Shown: positions 7,966 through 17,150, counted from the stretch's first letter. The stretch is 64,000 nucleotides of DNA from an uncultured Porphyromonadaceae bacterium (GCA_900541835.1 UQLL01000003.1:71840-135839); one strand, 5' to 3'. Notes: generated from the letters alone by a model not told the origin. Made by a program: numbers and translations.

Positions 7966-9324
7966 TCAACGGTTGCGCTCGCTGCGCCGCATGATGGCGC
8001 GGAAGTAGTGGAGGTATGCGGCGAAGGCCACCATCAGCATGATGACGAAGCTCCAGTAGACGCCCACGCACTGCAGCCCGGCCCAGCGGGCCAGGCCGAG
8101 CATGGCCGGAACACCCACTATCAGGTATGATAGAACGGAAACGGTCAGCAGCGGCCACACTATGCCGGTGCCGCGTACGGCGTTGCTGAACGTCACCTGT
8201 ACGGCATCGAAGAGCTGATAGGCTATCAGCGGCAGAATAAGCGTCAGCGCCACGGCCACCACTGCGCCGTCGGGGGTGAAGGCACCGAGCAGTTGCCGTG
8301 AGAAGAAGTAGAAGATAAGGCTTGCCACCACTGCCAGGCAGAGGTTGAGACTCACGCCCACCCGTGTGCTGAGGTGGATGCCGGGGTAATCGCGCAGGCC
8401 CATTTTGTTGGCCACGCGTATGCTCAAAGCTATGCCGAAGCTGAGGTAGGCCATGAAGCCCAGCTGCGACATGGTGTTGGTGATCTGGTAGGCGGCCAGC
8501 TCTATCTTGCCGTACCAGCCGCACACGACCGCCCCGAAGGCCCAGATCAGCACTTCGGCGCCATTCTGCAGCATCACTGGCAGCGAGGTTGACATGATGC
8601 GCCAGTTGAGCGCTCTTGACCCGCGTCGGCGCAGGCCTTGCGCGTAGGGCCGGTAGCGGCGGGTGTGGCGCACTACCCGGAGTATGACGAGCGTGGCGGC
8701 CAGGCGGGCGGTGAAGGTGCTTAGTCCGGCGCCGTTCAGTCCCATTTCGGGCAGCCCCCAGTGGCCGTAGATCAGCAGCCAGTTGCCGAAGATGTTCAGG
8801 GCGTTGGCTCCAAGGATTATCCACATCGGCATGGAGGTGTTGGTGACGGCGTTGGCAGCCTGCTGGCAGGCGTTGAAGAAGGGTGCCGGCAGCATGGACG
8901 CCATCACTATCAGGTAGTAGGGCCGGATGTAGGGGAGTAGCTCGGCGGGCTGCCCCATGCGGTCGAGGAAGAAGTAGAGCACGCCCATGACGGCCACCAG
9001 CAGCAGGGCCATGAGGGTGTTGAGCTTGAGCCCGGCGCGGAGCGTGCGGCCGACCTCGACGTTCCGCTTACGCGTGTAGAGGGAGCCGATGATGGGTGTG
9101 AGGCCGGCGGCGAAGCCCATGAGCATGACCATGGGCACCATGAAGAAGTTGTTGACGAAGGCGGCGGCGGCGAGGGCCTCGGTGCTGTAGGCGCCCACCA
9201 TCATGGTGTCGGCGAAGCTGACGACGATGACGCCGACCTGGGTCAGGAGTATGGGGGCGCCGAGGCGGAGCAGGGCGCTCGCCTCGGGCCAGAGTCTGAC
9301 GTGGGGCGCTGCCGTTTCTGCCAT
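7966..9324 (-). CDS. MATE family multidrug/cation efflux transporter
   Basis: This 452-residue polytopic inner-membrane protein has about twelve hydrophobic segments in two homologous halves, the MATE (MatE) arrangement. Typical elements include APILLTQVGVIVVSFADTMMVG in the first helices and later SLNLCLAVVASLIFYFFSRQLLGAF. Members export drugs or metabolites in exchange for Na+ or H+; the substrate cannot be told from sequence. It starts four bases after the adenylate kinase stop on the same strand, so the two are probably co-transcribed. A second, frameshifted MATE gene lies at 17151-18508. Confidence 0.9.
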   Translation of the reverse strand: MAETAAPHVRLWPEASALLRLGAPILLTQVGVIVVSFADTMMVGAYSTEALAAAAFVNNFFMVPMVMLMGFAAGLTPIIGSLYTRKRNVEVGRTLRAGLKLNTLMALLLVAVMGVLYFFLDRMGQPAELLPYIRPYYLIVMASMLPAPFFNACQQAANAVTNTSMPMWIILGANALNIFGNWLLIYGHWGLPEMGLNGAGLSTFTARLAATLVILRVVRHTRRYRPYAQGLRRRGSRALNWRIMSTSLPVMLQNGAEVLIWAFGAVVCGWYGKIELAAYQITNTMSQLGFMAYLSFGIALSIRVANKMGLRDYPGIHLSTRVGVSLNLCLAVVASLIFYFFSRQLLGAFTPDGAVVAVALTLILPLIAYQLFDAVQVTFSNAVRGTGIVWPLLTVSVLSYLIVGVPAMLGLARWAGLQCVGVYWSFVIMLMVAFAAYLHYFRAIMRRSERNR

Positions 9325-9328
9325 TTCC

Positions 9329-9952
9329 TTATACGCGATGGGAGTGGTGCGGGCGGGCGTGGCGGGTCTTGACGCCGGTCATGGACTCGATGCCCTGCTC
9401 GATGTCGCGGAAGATGTCGTCGACCACACCCTTGCCGTTGACGGGTATGAACTTGCCGAGGTTCTGGTAGTACTGGCGCAGGGGCTCGGTCTGGGAGTGG
9501 TATACCTTGAGGCGGCGGGCTATGGTCTCGGCGTTGTCGTCGGAGCGGCCGCTCTCCAGTCCTCGCTTGAGCAGGCGCTCGGTCAGGTCCGCCTCGGGGA
9601 CGTCGAGGCCCACGACGGCGTGCAGGTCGGTGCCCTTGCGGCGCAGCAGCTCCTGCAGGGCGTCGGCCTGCGGGATGGTGCGCGGGAAGCCGTCGAAGAC
9701 CACGCCTCCGGCGCCGGCCGCGATGTGCTTGTCGAGCTCCTCCTCCAGAATCTGCATCATCAGCTCGTCGGGGATGAGGTTGCCCTTGGAAATGTACTCG
9801 TTGGCGGTCTTGCCGTAGGGGGTGTTGCGGGCTATGTGGTCGCGCAGCACATCGCCGGTGCTGATGTGGTGCAGCCCGTATTCGTCGATTATTTTTGCAC
9901 TCTGGGTGCCTTTGCCGCTGCCGGGGGCGCCGAATAACACGAGGTTCAGCAT
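9329..9952 (-). CDS. adk: Adenylate kinase
   Basis: This 207-residue cytoplasmic enzyme interconverts ATP + AMP and 2 ADP. The P-loop GAPGSGKGT is at residues 8-16, the AMP-binding region shows STGDVLRDHI, and FDGFPRT follows. The LID is short (ESGRSDDN between helices), so this is the short-type enzyme without a zinc-binding LID. The tail (TRHARPHHSHRV) extends somewhat past the usual end. It lies downstream of hpt and upstream of the MATE gene on the same strand, grouping purine salvage with nucleotide balance. Confidence 0.96.
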   Translation of the reverse strand: MLNLVLFGAPGSGKGTQSAKIIDEYGLHHISTGDVLRDHIARNTPYGKTANEYISKGNLIPDELMMQILEEELDKHIAAGAGGVVFDGFPRTIPQADALQELLRRKGTDLHAVVGLDVPEADLTERLLKRGLESGRSDDNAETIARRLKVYHSQTEPLRQYYQNLGKFIPVNGKGVVDDIFRDIEQGIESMTGVKTRHARPHHSHRV

Positions 9953-10096
9953 AGTATCACAAAATCAAGTGGGTCGGAGGACCCGAAAGATCAATCCGTT
10001 TACTAATACAAAGGTTGCGGGGGCGGAATTGTTCGGCCGCACTGCGGGCGTCGCGACCCCGGTGCGGGGCTGCGTCGTCGTTGCCGTGGTTCCGGG

Positions 10097-10645
10097 TTAC
10101 GCGTCCTCTTCGAGGATGTAGATGTCGCGCAGGTTGCGGGCCTTGCCGTCCAGGTCGAGGCCGTAGCCGATGATGAACTTGGACGGGATGGTGAAGGCGG
10201 CGTAGTCGGGGGTGAAGTCCACCTTGGCGCTCTCCTTCTTGTGCAGCAGGGTGGCGAAGCGGATGGAGGCGGGATTCATCTTCTTGAGGTCGGCGATCAT
10301 CTTCTGGGCGGTGTAGCCGGTGTCGACGATGTCCTCGATGATGACTATGTCTCGGCCCTCGACGGGCTCGGTCAGGCCCACGATCTGCTTGACGTTGCCG
10401 GTGGACTGCGTACCCTCGTAGGAGGAGTAGCGCACGAAGCTGATGTCGGCGTGGTTCATGCCGGCGGCGCGTAGCAGGTCGGCGGCGAATATGAAGGCGC
10501 CGTTGAGCACGGCGATGAACAGCGGGCGCTGGCCGGCGTAGTCGCGCTGTATTTCCCTGGCGACGCGCTCGACCTGCTCCAGGATCCGGGCTTCCGTCAG
10601 GTACGGGACGAAGTTGAGGCCGTTGAATGTGAGCTTTTTCTCCAT
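10097..10645 (-). CDS. hpt: Hypoxanthine phosphoribosyltransferase
   Basis: This 182-residue cytoplasmic purine salvage enzyme transfers ribose phosphate from PRPP to hypoxanthine or guanine. The PRPP-binding motif is VIIEDIVDTGYTAQKM, and the C-terminal part carries the expected FIIGYGLDLDGKARNL. The ATG at 10645 (MEKKLTFNGLNF) is preferred; an upstream TTG at 10693 would place the start before the promoter motif. A TAACTTTG -7 element lies 18 bases upstream of the ATG. adk follows after 144 bases. Confidence 0.95.
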   Translation of the reverse strand: MEKKLTFNGLNFVPYLTEARILEQVERVAREIQRDYAGQRPLFIAVLNGAFIFAADLLRAAGMNHADISFVRYSSYEGTQSTGNVKQIVGLTEPVEGRDIVIIEDIVDTGYTAQKMIADLKKMNPASIRFATLLHKKESAKVDFTPDYAAFTIPSKFIIGYGLDLDGKARNLRDIYILEEDA

Positions 10646-10662
10646 GGCGAAAAAATTTGGGA

Positions 10663-10670
10663 CAAAGTTA
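10663..10670 (-). promoter_or_regulatory. Bacteroidota -7 element upstream of hpt
   Basis: The minus strand reads TAACTTTG, matching TAnnTTTG. It lies 18 bases before the hpt ATG, implying a very short leader. No clear -33 TTTG was confirmed. Confidence 0.5.
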
Positions 10671-10748
10671 GTGAAAAATTCCCGTAACCTCAAACGCCCC
10701 TCCCGAAAACCATTTCGGTTTATGGCGTTCCTTAACCTCGTTGCTTGG

Positions 10749-11507
10749 TCAGAAAAAACGTTTGTGGCGATGCCAGAAGTGGAATAGGGCTTTGATGTGC
10801 TTGCGCCCCATGGTGGAAAAGGGCGAAGTAGTCGTTAGGCGGCGCCAATGGTGAATGATGGTGGCAGAGGTTAGGTAATCCACGGTATATCCGGCCTTTA
10901 CTACACGGAGACAGAAGTCGGCGTCTTCCGGACCGTAGAAGATGCATTCGTCAAGAAGTCCGGTCTTAAGAATCACTTCATGTCGAATTAGCTGGCATGC
11001 GCCAATGAGATATACCGGGTGTATGATGTCGCTTTCTGCCAATTCTGCAAGATATGGCGATTTACTCTTTATTCGCAATATGTTACGTAATTTCACGCCT
11101 AATCCCGGGAATGGCTTGTAGCTCTCTTGGATAATGCCGTCGGCGTCCGTGAGCCGGCAGCCGCACACTCCGCATTTGGGATTTTGCTTCATGTGCGTAA
11201 GCATGGTGGCGAGAGCTGAAGGATTGACTTCCGTGTCATCGTCGAGAATCCAGACATACTCCCCCTTTGCGGCCTCTATGCCGCGGTTACGTCCGTAGGC
11301 CACGCCTCGGTTGCGTCTCAGGCGTAACACTTTCAGTCCGGGCAGTCCGTATTCTCCTGCGAATGGCTCTACTTCCTGTTCAGAACCGTTGTCTACAAGA
11401 ATTACTTCGGCGTTGTAAGGTGCAATAGTCTCGCGAAGAGAGGGGAAAAGGCGTTCCAGGCGCTTTTCCGAGTTCCAGCACAGTATCACCACCGATATCG
11501 TTGTCAT
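10749..11507 (-). CDS. Family 2 glycosyltransferase
   Basis: This 252-residue GT-A fold enzyme shows the nucleotide-sugar site SVVILCWNSEKRLERL at its N-terminus, VDNGS, and the metal-binding motif WILDDDTEVNP near residue 93. The later GPEDADFCLRV fits the acceptor/catalytic region of rhamnosyltransferase-like family 2 enzymes. It probably adds a sugar to a surface polysaccharide or glycan; donor and acceptor are unknown. Its ATG overlaps the stop of the radical SAM gene by four bases (ATGA), indicating translational coupling. GC content is lower than in the flanking adk and porE genes. Confidence 0.9.
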   Translation of the reverse strand: MTTISVVILCWNSEKRLERLFPSLRETIAPYNAEVILVDNGSEQEVEPFAGEYGLPGLKVLRLRRNRGVAYGRNRGIEAAKGEYVWILDDDTEVNPSALATMLTHMKQNPKCGVCGCRLTDADGIIQESYKPFPGLGVKLRNILRIKSKSPYLAELAESDIIHPVYLIGACQLIRHEVILKTGLLDECIFYGPEDADFCLRVVKAGYTVDYLTSATIIHHWRRLTTTSPFSTMGRKHIKALFHFWHRHKRFF

Positions 11508-13003
11508 TGCCAGAAAAGTTTGGTGCGAAGCGCTTTCAAGGCATACATGAACTCCGAGGCGTTCTTGAAGCGGCGAAGGTGTTTCAGCACCACTCTCGGA
11601 CTTAAGAAATATCGCAGGTTGAAGCGATAGAGCGCTTTCTCCATATCTTCGGCAGAGAGATGCGGATAGCTTAGGATTGATTCTTTCTGCACATTGGTGG
11701 GAGAGTACTCACCCCCCTTTATCCATCCGTTCTCGTGTGCCATTTTGTAGAATTCCGTGCCGGGGAAAGGCGACACAATGTTGAACATGACCTGGTCTAC
11801 ATTCAGCTTCATGGCTTTGCGAAGGGTGCGTCTCAGTGTTTCCTTCGTCTCTAAAGGTGATGTGCCGATGAGGATATTCAGCTTTACCGGCACCTTGTAC
11901 TTCTGCAAGAGGTCTATGGCGCGGTAAATCTGTTCGCTGGTAATGCCCTTCTTTATGAACTTGAGAATCTCGTCCTCAAACGATTCTATGCCGAGGTCTA
12001 TGTATGTGCACCCTGACTCTCCGAGGAGCTTTGCTATCGGTTCGGTGATGGCATCCACCCTTGCCTGGCAACCCCATTTTATTCCGTGGCGGCGCAGGGG
12101 TTCGCAGAGGGCGGAGGTGCGCTCCAGGTCCCAGATGAAATTGTCGTCCACGAACCCTATGGCCTTGTAGCCTTCGGCGGAGAGCATATCTATCTCCTTG
12201 GCCACGTTCTCCGGGGAACGCATAGTGATGGGGGGCTTACGGCCATGGTCGGCGCGGTAGTCCAGCTCTCTGGCGAATGTCAGCGAACTCGGTACACAAT
12301 ATATGCACTGATACGGGCAGTTGCGCGAGGTGACCATGGTGGTGTAGGGACTCAGTTTCAGCTTTGGATTGTGGTAGCTGCGTCCCTTGAGTAGATGACG
12401 TGCCGGGAAAGGCAGGGTATCGATGTCCTGAATCAGCGGTCGTGCCGGATTTCTTTTGATGGCACCGTCAGAGTCAAGCAATATAAGCCCTTGCAGATTG
12501 GAAAAATCCTTATCCTTTTCCAGGTATTCCGCCAGTTCCATAAGCGTGGCTTCCGGTTCGCCGCGAACTATTGTCACCCTGTTGTCGGTGAGGTACAGCT
12601 CAGGGAAGAATGTAGCTCCGGGACCCATGAAGATGATCTTTGCCTCCGGGCGCAGGCGAAGCGCCATGTCGCGAAAGGCGAAATCGGCATTGCGGCTCAG
12701 GTTCACGCTCCATACCAGATATGCCGACGAGTTGTCAGTCCTCAGGAAACGTTCCACGGCGTCGGCATCCCCCTTCTCCGCCACAAAATCCACCAGCTTC
12801 ACCTTATGACCTTTATCTTCGAGGCATGCGGCAGCGATGAGTTCATATATGTTGGGCATGGGGTAAACAATCCTGGTACAGCCTGCCGACCGTTCAGCGG
12901 CTACTTCCTTCCCCGGTTCGGGAGGCACCACAAATGTCATTCTCATGTTTATAAAACGCCCTTGCAAGTCCTTTATTATGAAACAGACGTTATTGTCAGT
13001 CAC
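11504..13003 (-). CDS. B12-binding domain radical SAM protein
   Basis: The protein is 499 residues from this start. The N-terminal part looks like a cobalamin-binding Rossmann domain (about residues 25-190), followed by a radical SAM barrel with the cluster motif CPYQCIYC (CX3CX2C) near residue 235, and a C-terminal region typical of the BchE/P-methylase class. Such enzymes catalyse methyl transfers or ring and chain modifications on poorly activated carbons. The substrate is unknown; coupling to a glycosyltransferase suggests a lipid or glycan. The first ATG overlaps the DUF2461 gene by eight bases; an internal start at 12946 or 12940 (MRMTFVVPPEPG) is equally plausible and gives the more family-like N-terminus. 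Confidence 0.88.
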   Translation of the reverse strand: MTDNNVCFIIKDLQGRFINMRMTFVVPPEPGKEVAAERSAGCTRIVYPMPNIYELIAAACLEDKGHKVKLVDFVAEKGDADAVERFLRTDNSSAYLVWSVNLSRNADFAFRDMALRLRPEAKIIFMGPGATFFPELYLTDNRVTIVRGEPEATLMELAEYLEKDKDFSNLQGLILLDSDGAIKRNPARPLIQDIDTLPFPARHLLKGRSYHNPKLKLSPYTTMVTSRNCPYQCIYCVPSSLTFARELDYRADHGRKPPITMRSPENVAKEIDMLSAEGYKAIGFVDDNFIWDLERTSALCEPLRRHGIKWGCQARVDAITEPIAKLLGESGCTYIDLGIESFEDEILKFIKKGITSEQIYRAIDLLQKYKVPVKLNILIGTSPLETKETLRRTLRKAMKLNVDQVMFNIVSPFPGTEFYKMAHENGWIKGGEYSPTNVQKESILSYPHLSAEDMEKALYRFNLRYFLSPRVVLKHLRRFKNASEFMYALKALRTKLFWQ

Positions 13004-13676
13004 CGTAATCGGAGCCTAAGGCTTCCTCCACGGCATAGTTGATGAACCGGTTGAAGCGGCGGGCCTGCACGAGCATGCGGTGCAGGGCGTCGTCGTCGCT
13101 GTGCCAGGCGGGCAGGCGAGTATCTTCGGCTGTGCAGGCCACGAAGTCGCGGGGACGCACGTATTCCACGAACTCCCAGTCGCGGTCCACGCCCTTGGGA
13201 GCGGTCTTGAGCAGGTTATCGCCCACGGTCGGGAAGACGGAGCGGAATTCATGGTCGCGCATAAGCTCGTCGTACTCCTCCACGTTGTCGACGATGCTGC
13301 GGCGTATGGCGGCCAGCACCTTCGGCGGATGGCAGACATTTCCGGCCGCGAAGAAGAATTTCCCCGGCTCGAAGTGGAAGTAGTAGCCGCCCAGGGGGGA
13401 TTTTTTGCCGTAAGGGGGATTGATGAAGATGCCCATATGGGTCTTGTAGGGCGTCTTGTCGGTGGAGAAGCGGGTGTCGCGGTAGATGCGGTAGGTGCAG
13501 TCGCGCTCTGTCAGGCACCCCGCCGACGGGTCCACCTGCGCCACGGCCCCGATGAGCCGCGCCACCAGGGCCGAGCGTGTCTCCAGCGCATGCTCGTAGT
13601 GGTTGCGGCTGGCCGCGAACCACTCACGGTTGTTGTTTCGCTTCAGCTCGCGCAGAAAGCGCATTGTCTCTTTCAT
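12996..13676 (-). CDS. DUF2461 domain protein
   Basis: This 226-residue protein matches the DUF2461 family (TIGR02453), recognised by NNNREWFAASRNHYE near the start, the central YRIYRDTRFSTDKTPYKTHMG and YYFHFEPGKFFFAAG. No biochemical function is established. It heads a minus-strand unit with the radical SAM and glycosyltransferase genes, overlapping the former by eight bases, and is divergent from the PorE-like gene across a 66-base gap. Confidence 0.88.
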   Translation of the reverse strand: MKETMRFLRELKRNNNREWFAASRNHYEHALETRSALVARLIGAVAQVDPSAGCLTERDCTYRIYRDTRFSTDKTPYKTHMGIFINPPYGKKSPLGGYYFHFEPGKFFFAAGNVCHPPKVLAAIRRSIVDNVEEYDELMRDHEFRSVFPTVGDNLLKTAPKGVDRDWEFVEYVRPRDFVACTAEDTRLPAWHSDDDALHRMLVQARRFNRFINYAVEEALGSDYGD

Positions 13677-13742
13677 GTCTGATTAACGGCCCGCACGTTC
13701 ACTTTTGTATAAGAATAGCCGACGAACTGCGTTATCCTATAT

Positions 13743-15731
13743 ATGAGACAAGTAAAGCCTTACGTCAGCGGCGTCATCGTGGCGCTGCTGTGCATCATAT
13801 TTTTAGCCGGTTGCAAGCCGAGCAAACTGTCGGTGGCCAACGAGCAGTTCGAGCGCGGCGAGTACTACAACGCCGCGCAGACCTACCGCAAGGTCTACAA
13901 CAAGCTCACCAAGCGCGACGAGCGTCCGCTGCGCGGCCAGGTGGCCTACCAGATGGGCACCTGCTATCGCCGCCTCAACCAGGCCGAGCGCGCCGCCGCG
14001 TCGTACCAGAACGCCATTCGCTACGAGTATCCCGACTCGATGGTCTACTACTGGCTCGGCCGCTCGCAGCAGGCAGCAGGCCGCTATCAGCCAGCCATCG
14101 ACGCCTACGTCACATATATGGAATGGCACCCCGGCGACGTCCTGGCCCAGGAGGGCGTTGACGGCTGCCGACTGGCCATCGCAAGCCGCCAGCGTCCCAA
14201 GACACGATACATCGTGCGCCCCGCGAAGCTCTTCAACTCGCGCCGCTCCGACTTCGCCCCCATGTACCTGGACAAGAACTTCGACCAGCTCTACTTCACC
14301 ACCACCAACGAGAAGGTGTCCGGCGAGCACAAGTCCGAGATTACCGGCATGAAGAAAGGCGACGTGTGGGTGGCCCGCAAGGACGAGCAGGGTAAGTGGA
14401 AGCGCCCCGAGCCGGCCGGCGGCGAGCTCAACACCGAGATGGACGAGGGCATCGTCTCCTTCTCGCCCGACGGCCAGACCATGTACCTGACCCGCGCCAT
14501 CCGCTCCGAGACGGCCAACACCACCGTCGAGATCTACACCTCGCGCCGCTCCGACGCCTCCTGGAGCGCCCCGCAGAAGTTCGAGATCACAGGCGACACT
14601 ATCTCCGCCATGGGCCACCCGGCCGTCTCGCCCGACGGCAAGTTCCTCTATTTCTCTTCCGACATGCCCGGCGGCTACGGCGGCAAGGACATCTGGCGCG
14701 TCGGCATCGACGAGCGCCGTGGCACCCTGGAGAACATGGGCCCCGAGATCAACACCCCGGGCGACGAGATGTTTCCATACGCCCGAACCGACTCCGTGCT
14801 CTACTTCGCCTCCGACGGCCACCCCGGCTTCGGCGGCCTTGACCTGTTCAAGGCCTGGCTCGACTCCAGCGGCCAGCGCTGGAGCGTGGCCAACATGGGT
14901 CTGCCAATCAACTCCGCAGGCGACGACTTCGGCATCACTTTCGGCCCCGGCGAGACGGGCTTCTTCAGCTCCAACCGGGGCGACGGCTCCGGCCGCGACC
15001 ATATCTACTCCTTCGAGCTCCCCGACCTAAAGATTACCATCACCGGTGTCGTGGTGGACCGCGACGACGAGCCGGTGCCCAACGCCATCATACGCATCGT
15101 CGGCGACGACGGCTCCAACCAGAAGGAGGTGGCCCGCGACGACGGCTCCTTCCGCTTCAACCTCCAGCGAGGCGTCAAGTACGTCATGAAGGCCGGCGCC
15201 AAGGGATACCTCAACCAGAAACAGGAGTTCGAGACCGACACCACCGAGGCCGACGCCGAGTACGGCGTGGACTTCGTATTGGCCAACATCAACAAGCCTC
15301 AGGTCGTGGAGAACATCTTCTACGACTTCGACAAGGCCACCTTGCGGCCCGAGTCGAAGGCGGCGCTCGACGAGATGGTGGCCATGTTGCGCGACAACCC
15401 TAACGTCTCCATCGAGATGGGTTCGCACACCGACCGCCACGGCTCGGTGGCCTACAACGAAGGGCTGAGCGACCGCCGAGCCAAGGCTGTCATCGACTAC
15501 CTCACCGCCGCCGGCATCCCCCAGGAGCGCCTCACCTGGAAAGGCTACGGAAAGTCCGTACCCAAGACCGTCACCAAGCGCATCAACAGCCAGTTCCCGC
15601 AGTTCCCGGAGGGGACCGTCCTCAACGAGGAGTTCATCGCCACCCTTTCGGAGGAGGACCAAGCTGCTGCCGACCAGATCAACCGCCGCACCGAGTTCAA
15701 GGTCACCTCCATCGACCTCGATATGTGGTAA
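13743..15731 (+). CDS. porE: PorE-like OmpA-family lipoprotein of the type IX secretion system
   Basis: This 662-residue protein has lipobox LAGC (Cys24), a TPR region (about 30-150), PD40/WD40-like propeller repeats (about 165-430; SPDGKFLYFSS, FASDGHPGFGG), a carboxypeptidase-regulatory-like domain (about 435-515; TGVVVDRDDEPVPNAIIR) and a C-terminal OmpA peptidoglycan-binding domain (about 530-650; NIFYDFDKATLRPESKAAL and GSHTDRHGS). This order is that of Porphyromonas gingivalis PorE, which links the T9SS to peptidoglycan. The protein should be anchored in the outer membrane facing the periplasm. Several CTD-bearing proteins in this window would be clients. The symbol rests on domain architecture; a paralogue of the same layout is possible. 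Confidence 0.82.
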   Translation: MRQVKPYVSGVIVALLCIIFLAGCKPSKLSVANEQFERGEYYNAAQTYRKVYNKLTKRDERPLRGQVAYQMGTCYRRLNQAERAAASYQNAIRYEYPDSMVYYWLGRSQQAAGRYQPAIDAYVTYMEWHPGDVLAQEGVDGCRLAIASRQRPKTRYIVRPAKLFNSRRSDFAPMYLDKNFDQLYFTTTNEKVSGEHKSEITGMKKGDVWVARKDEQGKWKRPEPAGGELNTEMDEGIVSFSPDGQTMYLTRAIRSETANTTVEIYTSRRSDASWSAPQKFEITGDTISAMGHPAVSPDGKFLYFSSDMPGGYGGKDIWRVGIDERRGTLENMGPEINTPGDEMFPYARTDSVLYFASDGHPGFGGLDLFKAWLDSSGQRWSVANMGLPINSAGDDFGITFGPGETGFFSSNRGDGSGRDHIYSFELPDLKITITGVVVDRDDEPVPNAIIRIVGDDGSNQKEVARDDGSFRFNLQRGVKYVMKAGAKGYLNQKQEFETDTTEADAEYGVDFVLANINKPQVVENIFYDFDKATLRPESKAALDEMVAMLRDNPNVSIEMGSHTDRHGSVAYNEGLSDRRAKAVIDYLTAAGIPQERLTWKGYGKSVPKTVTKRINSQFPQFPEGTVLNEEFIATLSEEDQAAADQINRRTEFKVTSIDLDMW

Positions 15732-15764
15732 AGTAAATCGCGCACCGGGCCGAGTTGTCTGTTG

Positions 15765-16105
15765 TTATAGGCTCTGTTCCTTAAAAAATATTACGTCAGG
15801 GCGGTGGATTTTCGCGGAAATTTCGCGAGTTGAAGAGGGAGCGATGCGAGCATCGTGACCGATGAAACTCGGCGAAATTTACCGAAAAGACACCGGTCAA
15901 ATGCCCAATTATTAAGAAATGTAAAATATGATCCGGTTCATAATGTCAACATCAGAAAAGGTATTGGCTTTGTCTCGCAGCTGCACCTGTGCTTCAGCCT
16001 TTTGCCTCAGTCACATAGCTCGCTATGCTCCTTCGGCCGCAAGGCTGAATTCCAGGCACATCTGCGACCCTGACGTTAATATTTTTTGAGGAACAGAGCC
16101 TATAA
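15765..16105. mobile_element. MITE-like non-autonomous element with terminal inverted repeats
   Basis: The 341-bp element is bounded by inverted repeats of 37 and 38 bp (15765-15801 and 16068-16105, each beginning TTATAGGCTCTGTTCCT from its own end), differing by one substitution and one indel. Two more imperfect palindromes lie inside: TTTTCGCGGAAATTTCGCG (from 15810) pairs with CGGCGAAATTTACCGAAAA, and TCGCAGCTGCACCTGTGCT (from 15975) pairs with the stretch ending near 16067. No transposase is encoded. The flanks give TTG on both sides as a possible 3-bp target duplication; a TA duplication inside the arms cannot be excluded. It occupies the gap between porE and the GSCFA gene, ending nine bases before that gene's ATG. 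Confidence 0.8.
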
Positions 16106-16114
16106 TTGGACACT

Positions 16115-17053
16115 ATGAAGTTTCGCACGGAATACACGGCGGTGCCCGAAACGGGGTTCCAGCTGGAGTACGACAGGGGAGTGGTGACGTTAGGCTCCTG
16201 CTTCGCCGACAACATCGGGCACCGGCTCGTGGAGACGGGCTGGCAGGCCGAAGTCAACCCCTGCGGGGTGCTCTACAACCCGCTGTCGATAGCGCAGGCC
16301 ATAGAGCATGCGCTCGACCCTGACTACCGGCCGGAGCTGCGTGTGCATCCGGTCACAGGAATGGCATACTGCCTCGATTTCTCGACCAAATTCTCGCGTC
16401 TCGAGCCGGAGGATGCGTTGTCGGTCATGTATGACTCCCTGGCACGTCTGCGCGAGGCGCTGACGTCCGCGCAGGTGCTGATGGTCACCTTCGGCACCTC
16501 CTGGGTCTACGAGCTTGCCGACACCGGGCGCGTCGTGTCCAACTGCCACAAGCTCCCTGCTGCCACTTTCCGCCGCCGCTGCTGTTCCATCCGGGAGATG
16601 ACCGCCGTCTGGTACTCGATCATAGACCGACTGACTGGCGGACGCACGGGATGTGCGTCCCTGCAGCTCAACCCTCAACTGAAATTCATCTTCACCGTCA
16701 GTCCGGTTCGGCACCTTGCCGACGGTTTCGCCGGCAACGCCCGCTCCAAGGCGCGCCTGCTGCTGCTCTGCGAACAGCTCGCCCGGCTGCCGAACGCCAC
16801 CTACTTCCCCGCCTACGAGATCCTGACCGACGACCTGCGCGACTACCGCTTCTACGCCGACGACCTCGCGCATCCCTCGCCGATGGGCGCCGACTACATC
16901 TTCTCCAAGTTCGCCGACACCTACATTCCCTCTTCCGCCCTCCCCCTGATGGCCGCCGCCCGTCGTGACCGCCTCCGTGCCGCCCACCGCCCCATCTTAC
17001 TCAAGACGCGAGTTCGGGATAAGACTCCACAAAATCAGACAACGACATATTGA
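16115..17053 (+). CDS. GSCFA domain protein
   Basis: This 312-residue protein carries the family name motif GSCFA at residues 27-31 (VTLGSCFADNIG), a later FGTSWVY and TVSPVRH, the hallmark positions of the GSCFA family, which resembles SGNH/GDSL hydrolases. A carbohydrate esterase or related activity is inferred. A TTG at 16106 lies in the same frame, but the ATG at 16115 starts MKFRTEYTAV, the usual family N-terminus. Its ribosome-binding region falls within the right end of the MITE-like element. A palindrome at 16640-16660 is translated in frame as GRTGCASL. Confidence 0.85.
   Translation: MKFRTEYTAVPETGFQLEYDRGVVTLGSCFADNIGHRLVETGWQAEVNPCGVLYNPLSIAQAIEHALDPDYRPELRVHPVTGMAYCLDFSTKFSRLEPEDALSVMYDSLARLREALTSAQVLMVTFGTSWVYELADTGRVVSNCHKLPAATFRRRCCSIREMTAVWYSIIDRLTGGRTGCASLQLNPQLKFIFTVSPVRHLADGFAGNARSKARLLLLCEQLARLPNATYFPAYEILTDDLRDYRFYADDLAHPSPMGADYIFSKFADTYIPSSALPLMAAARRDRLRAAHRPILLKTRVRDKTPQNQTTTY
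16640..16660. repeat. Intragenic palindrome related to the 5751-5827 repeat
   Basis: GGACGCAC-GGGAT-GTGCGTCC is a perfect 8-bp inverted repeat followed by CTGCA. The string GTGCGTCCCTGCA is shared with the right arm of the repeat at 5751-5827. It sits in the frame of the GSCFA gene just before the conserved NPQLKFIFTVSPVRH region and adds a short loop, which suggests tolerated insertion of a REP-like unit into a coding sequence. Confidence 0.6.
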
Positions 17054-17110
17054 CACGCAAAATCGGGCGCCCAAACATTTTCAGACCGGAATGATGCCAC
17101 CAAAATGTAC

Positions 17111-17118
17111 TAACTTTG
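17111..17118 (+). promoter_or_regulatory. -7 element before the frameshifted MATE gene
   Basis: TAACTTTG matches TAnnTTTG and lies 33 bases before the ATG at 17151. No -33 TTTG at the right spacing was found. Confidence 0.45.
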
Positions 17119-17150
17119 CATCCGGGAACCTATCACTTTGAAATTGAAAT

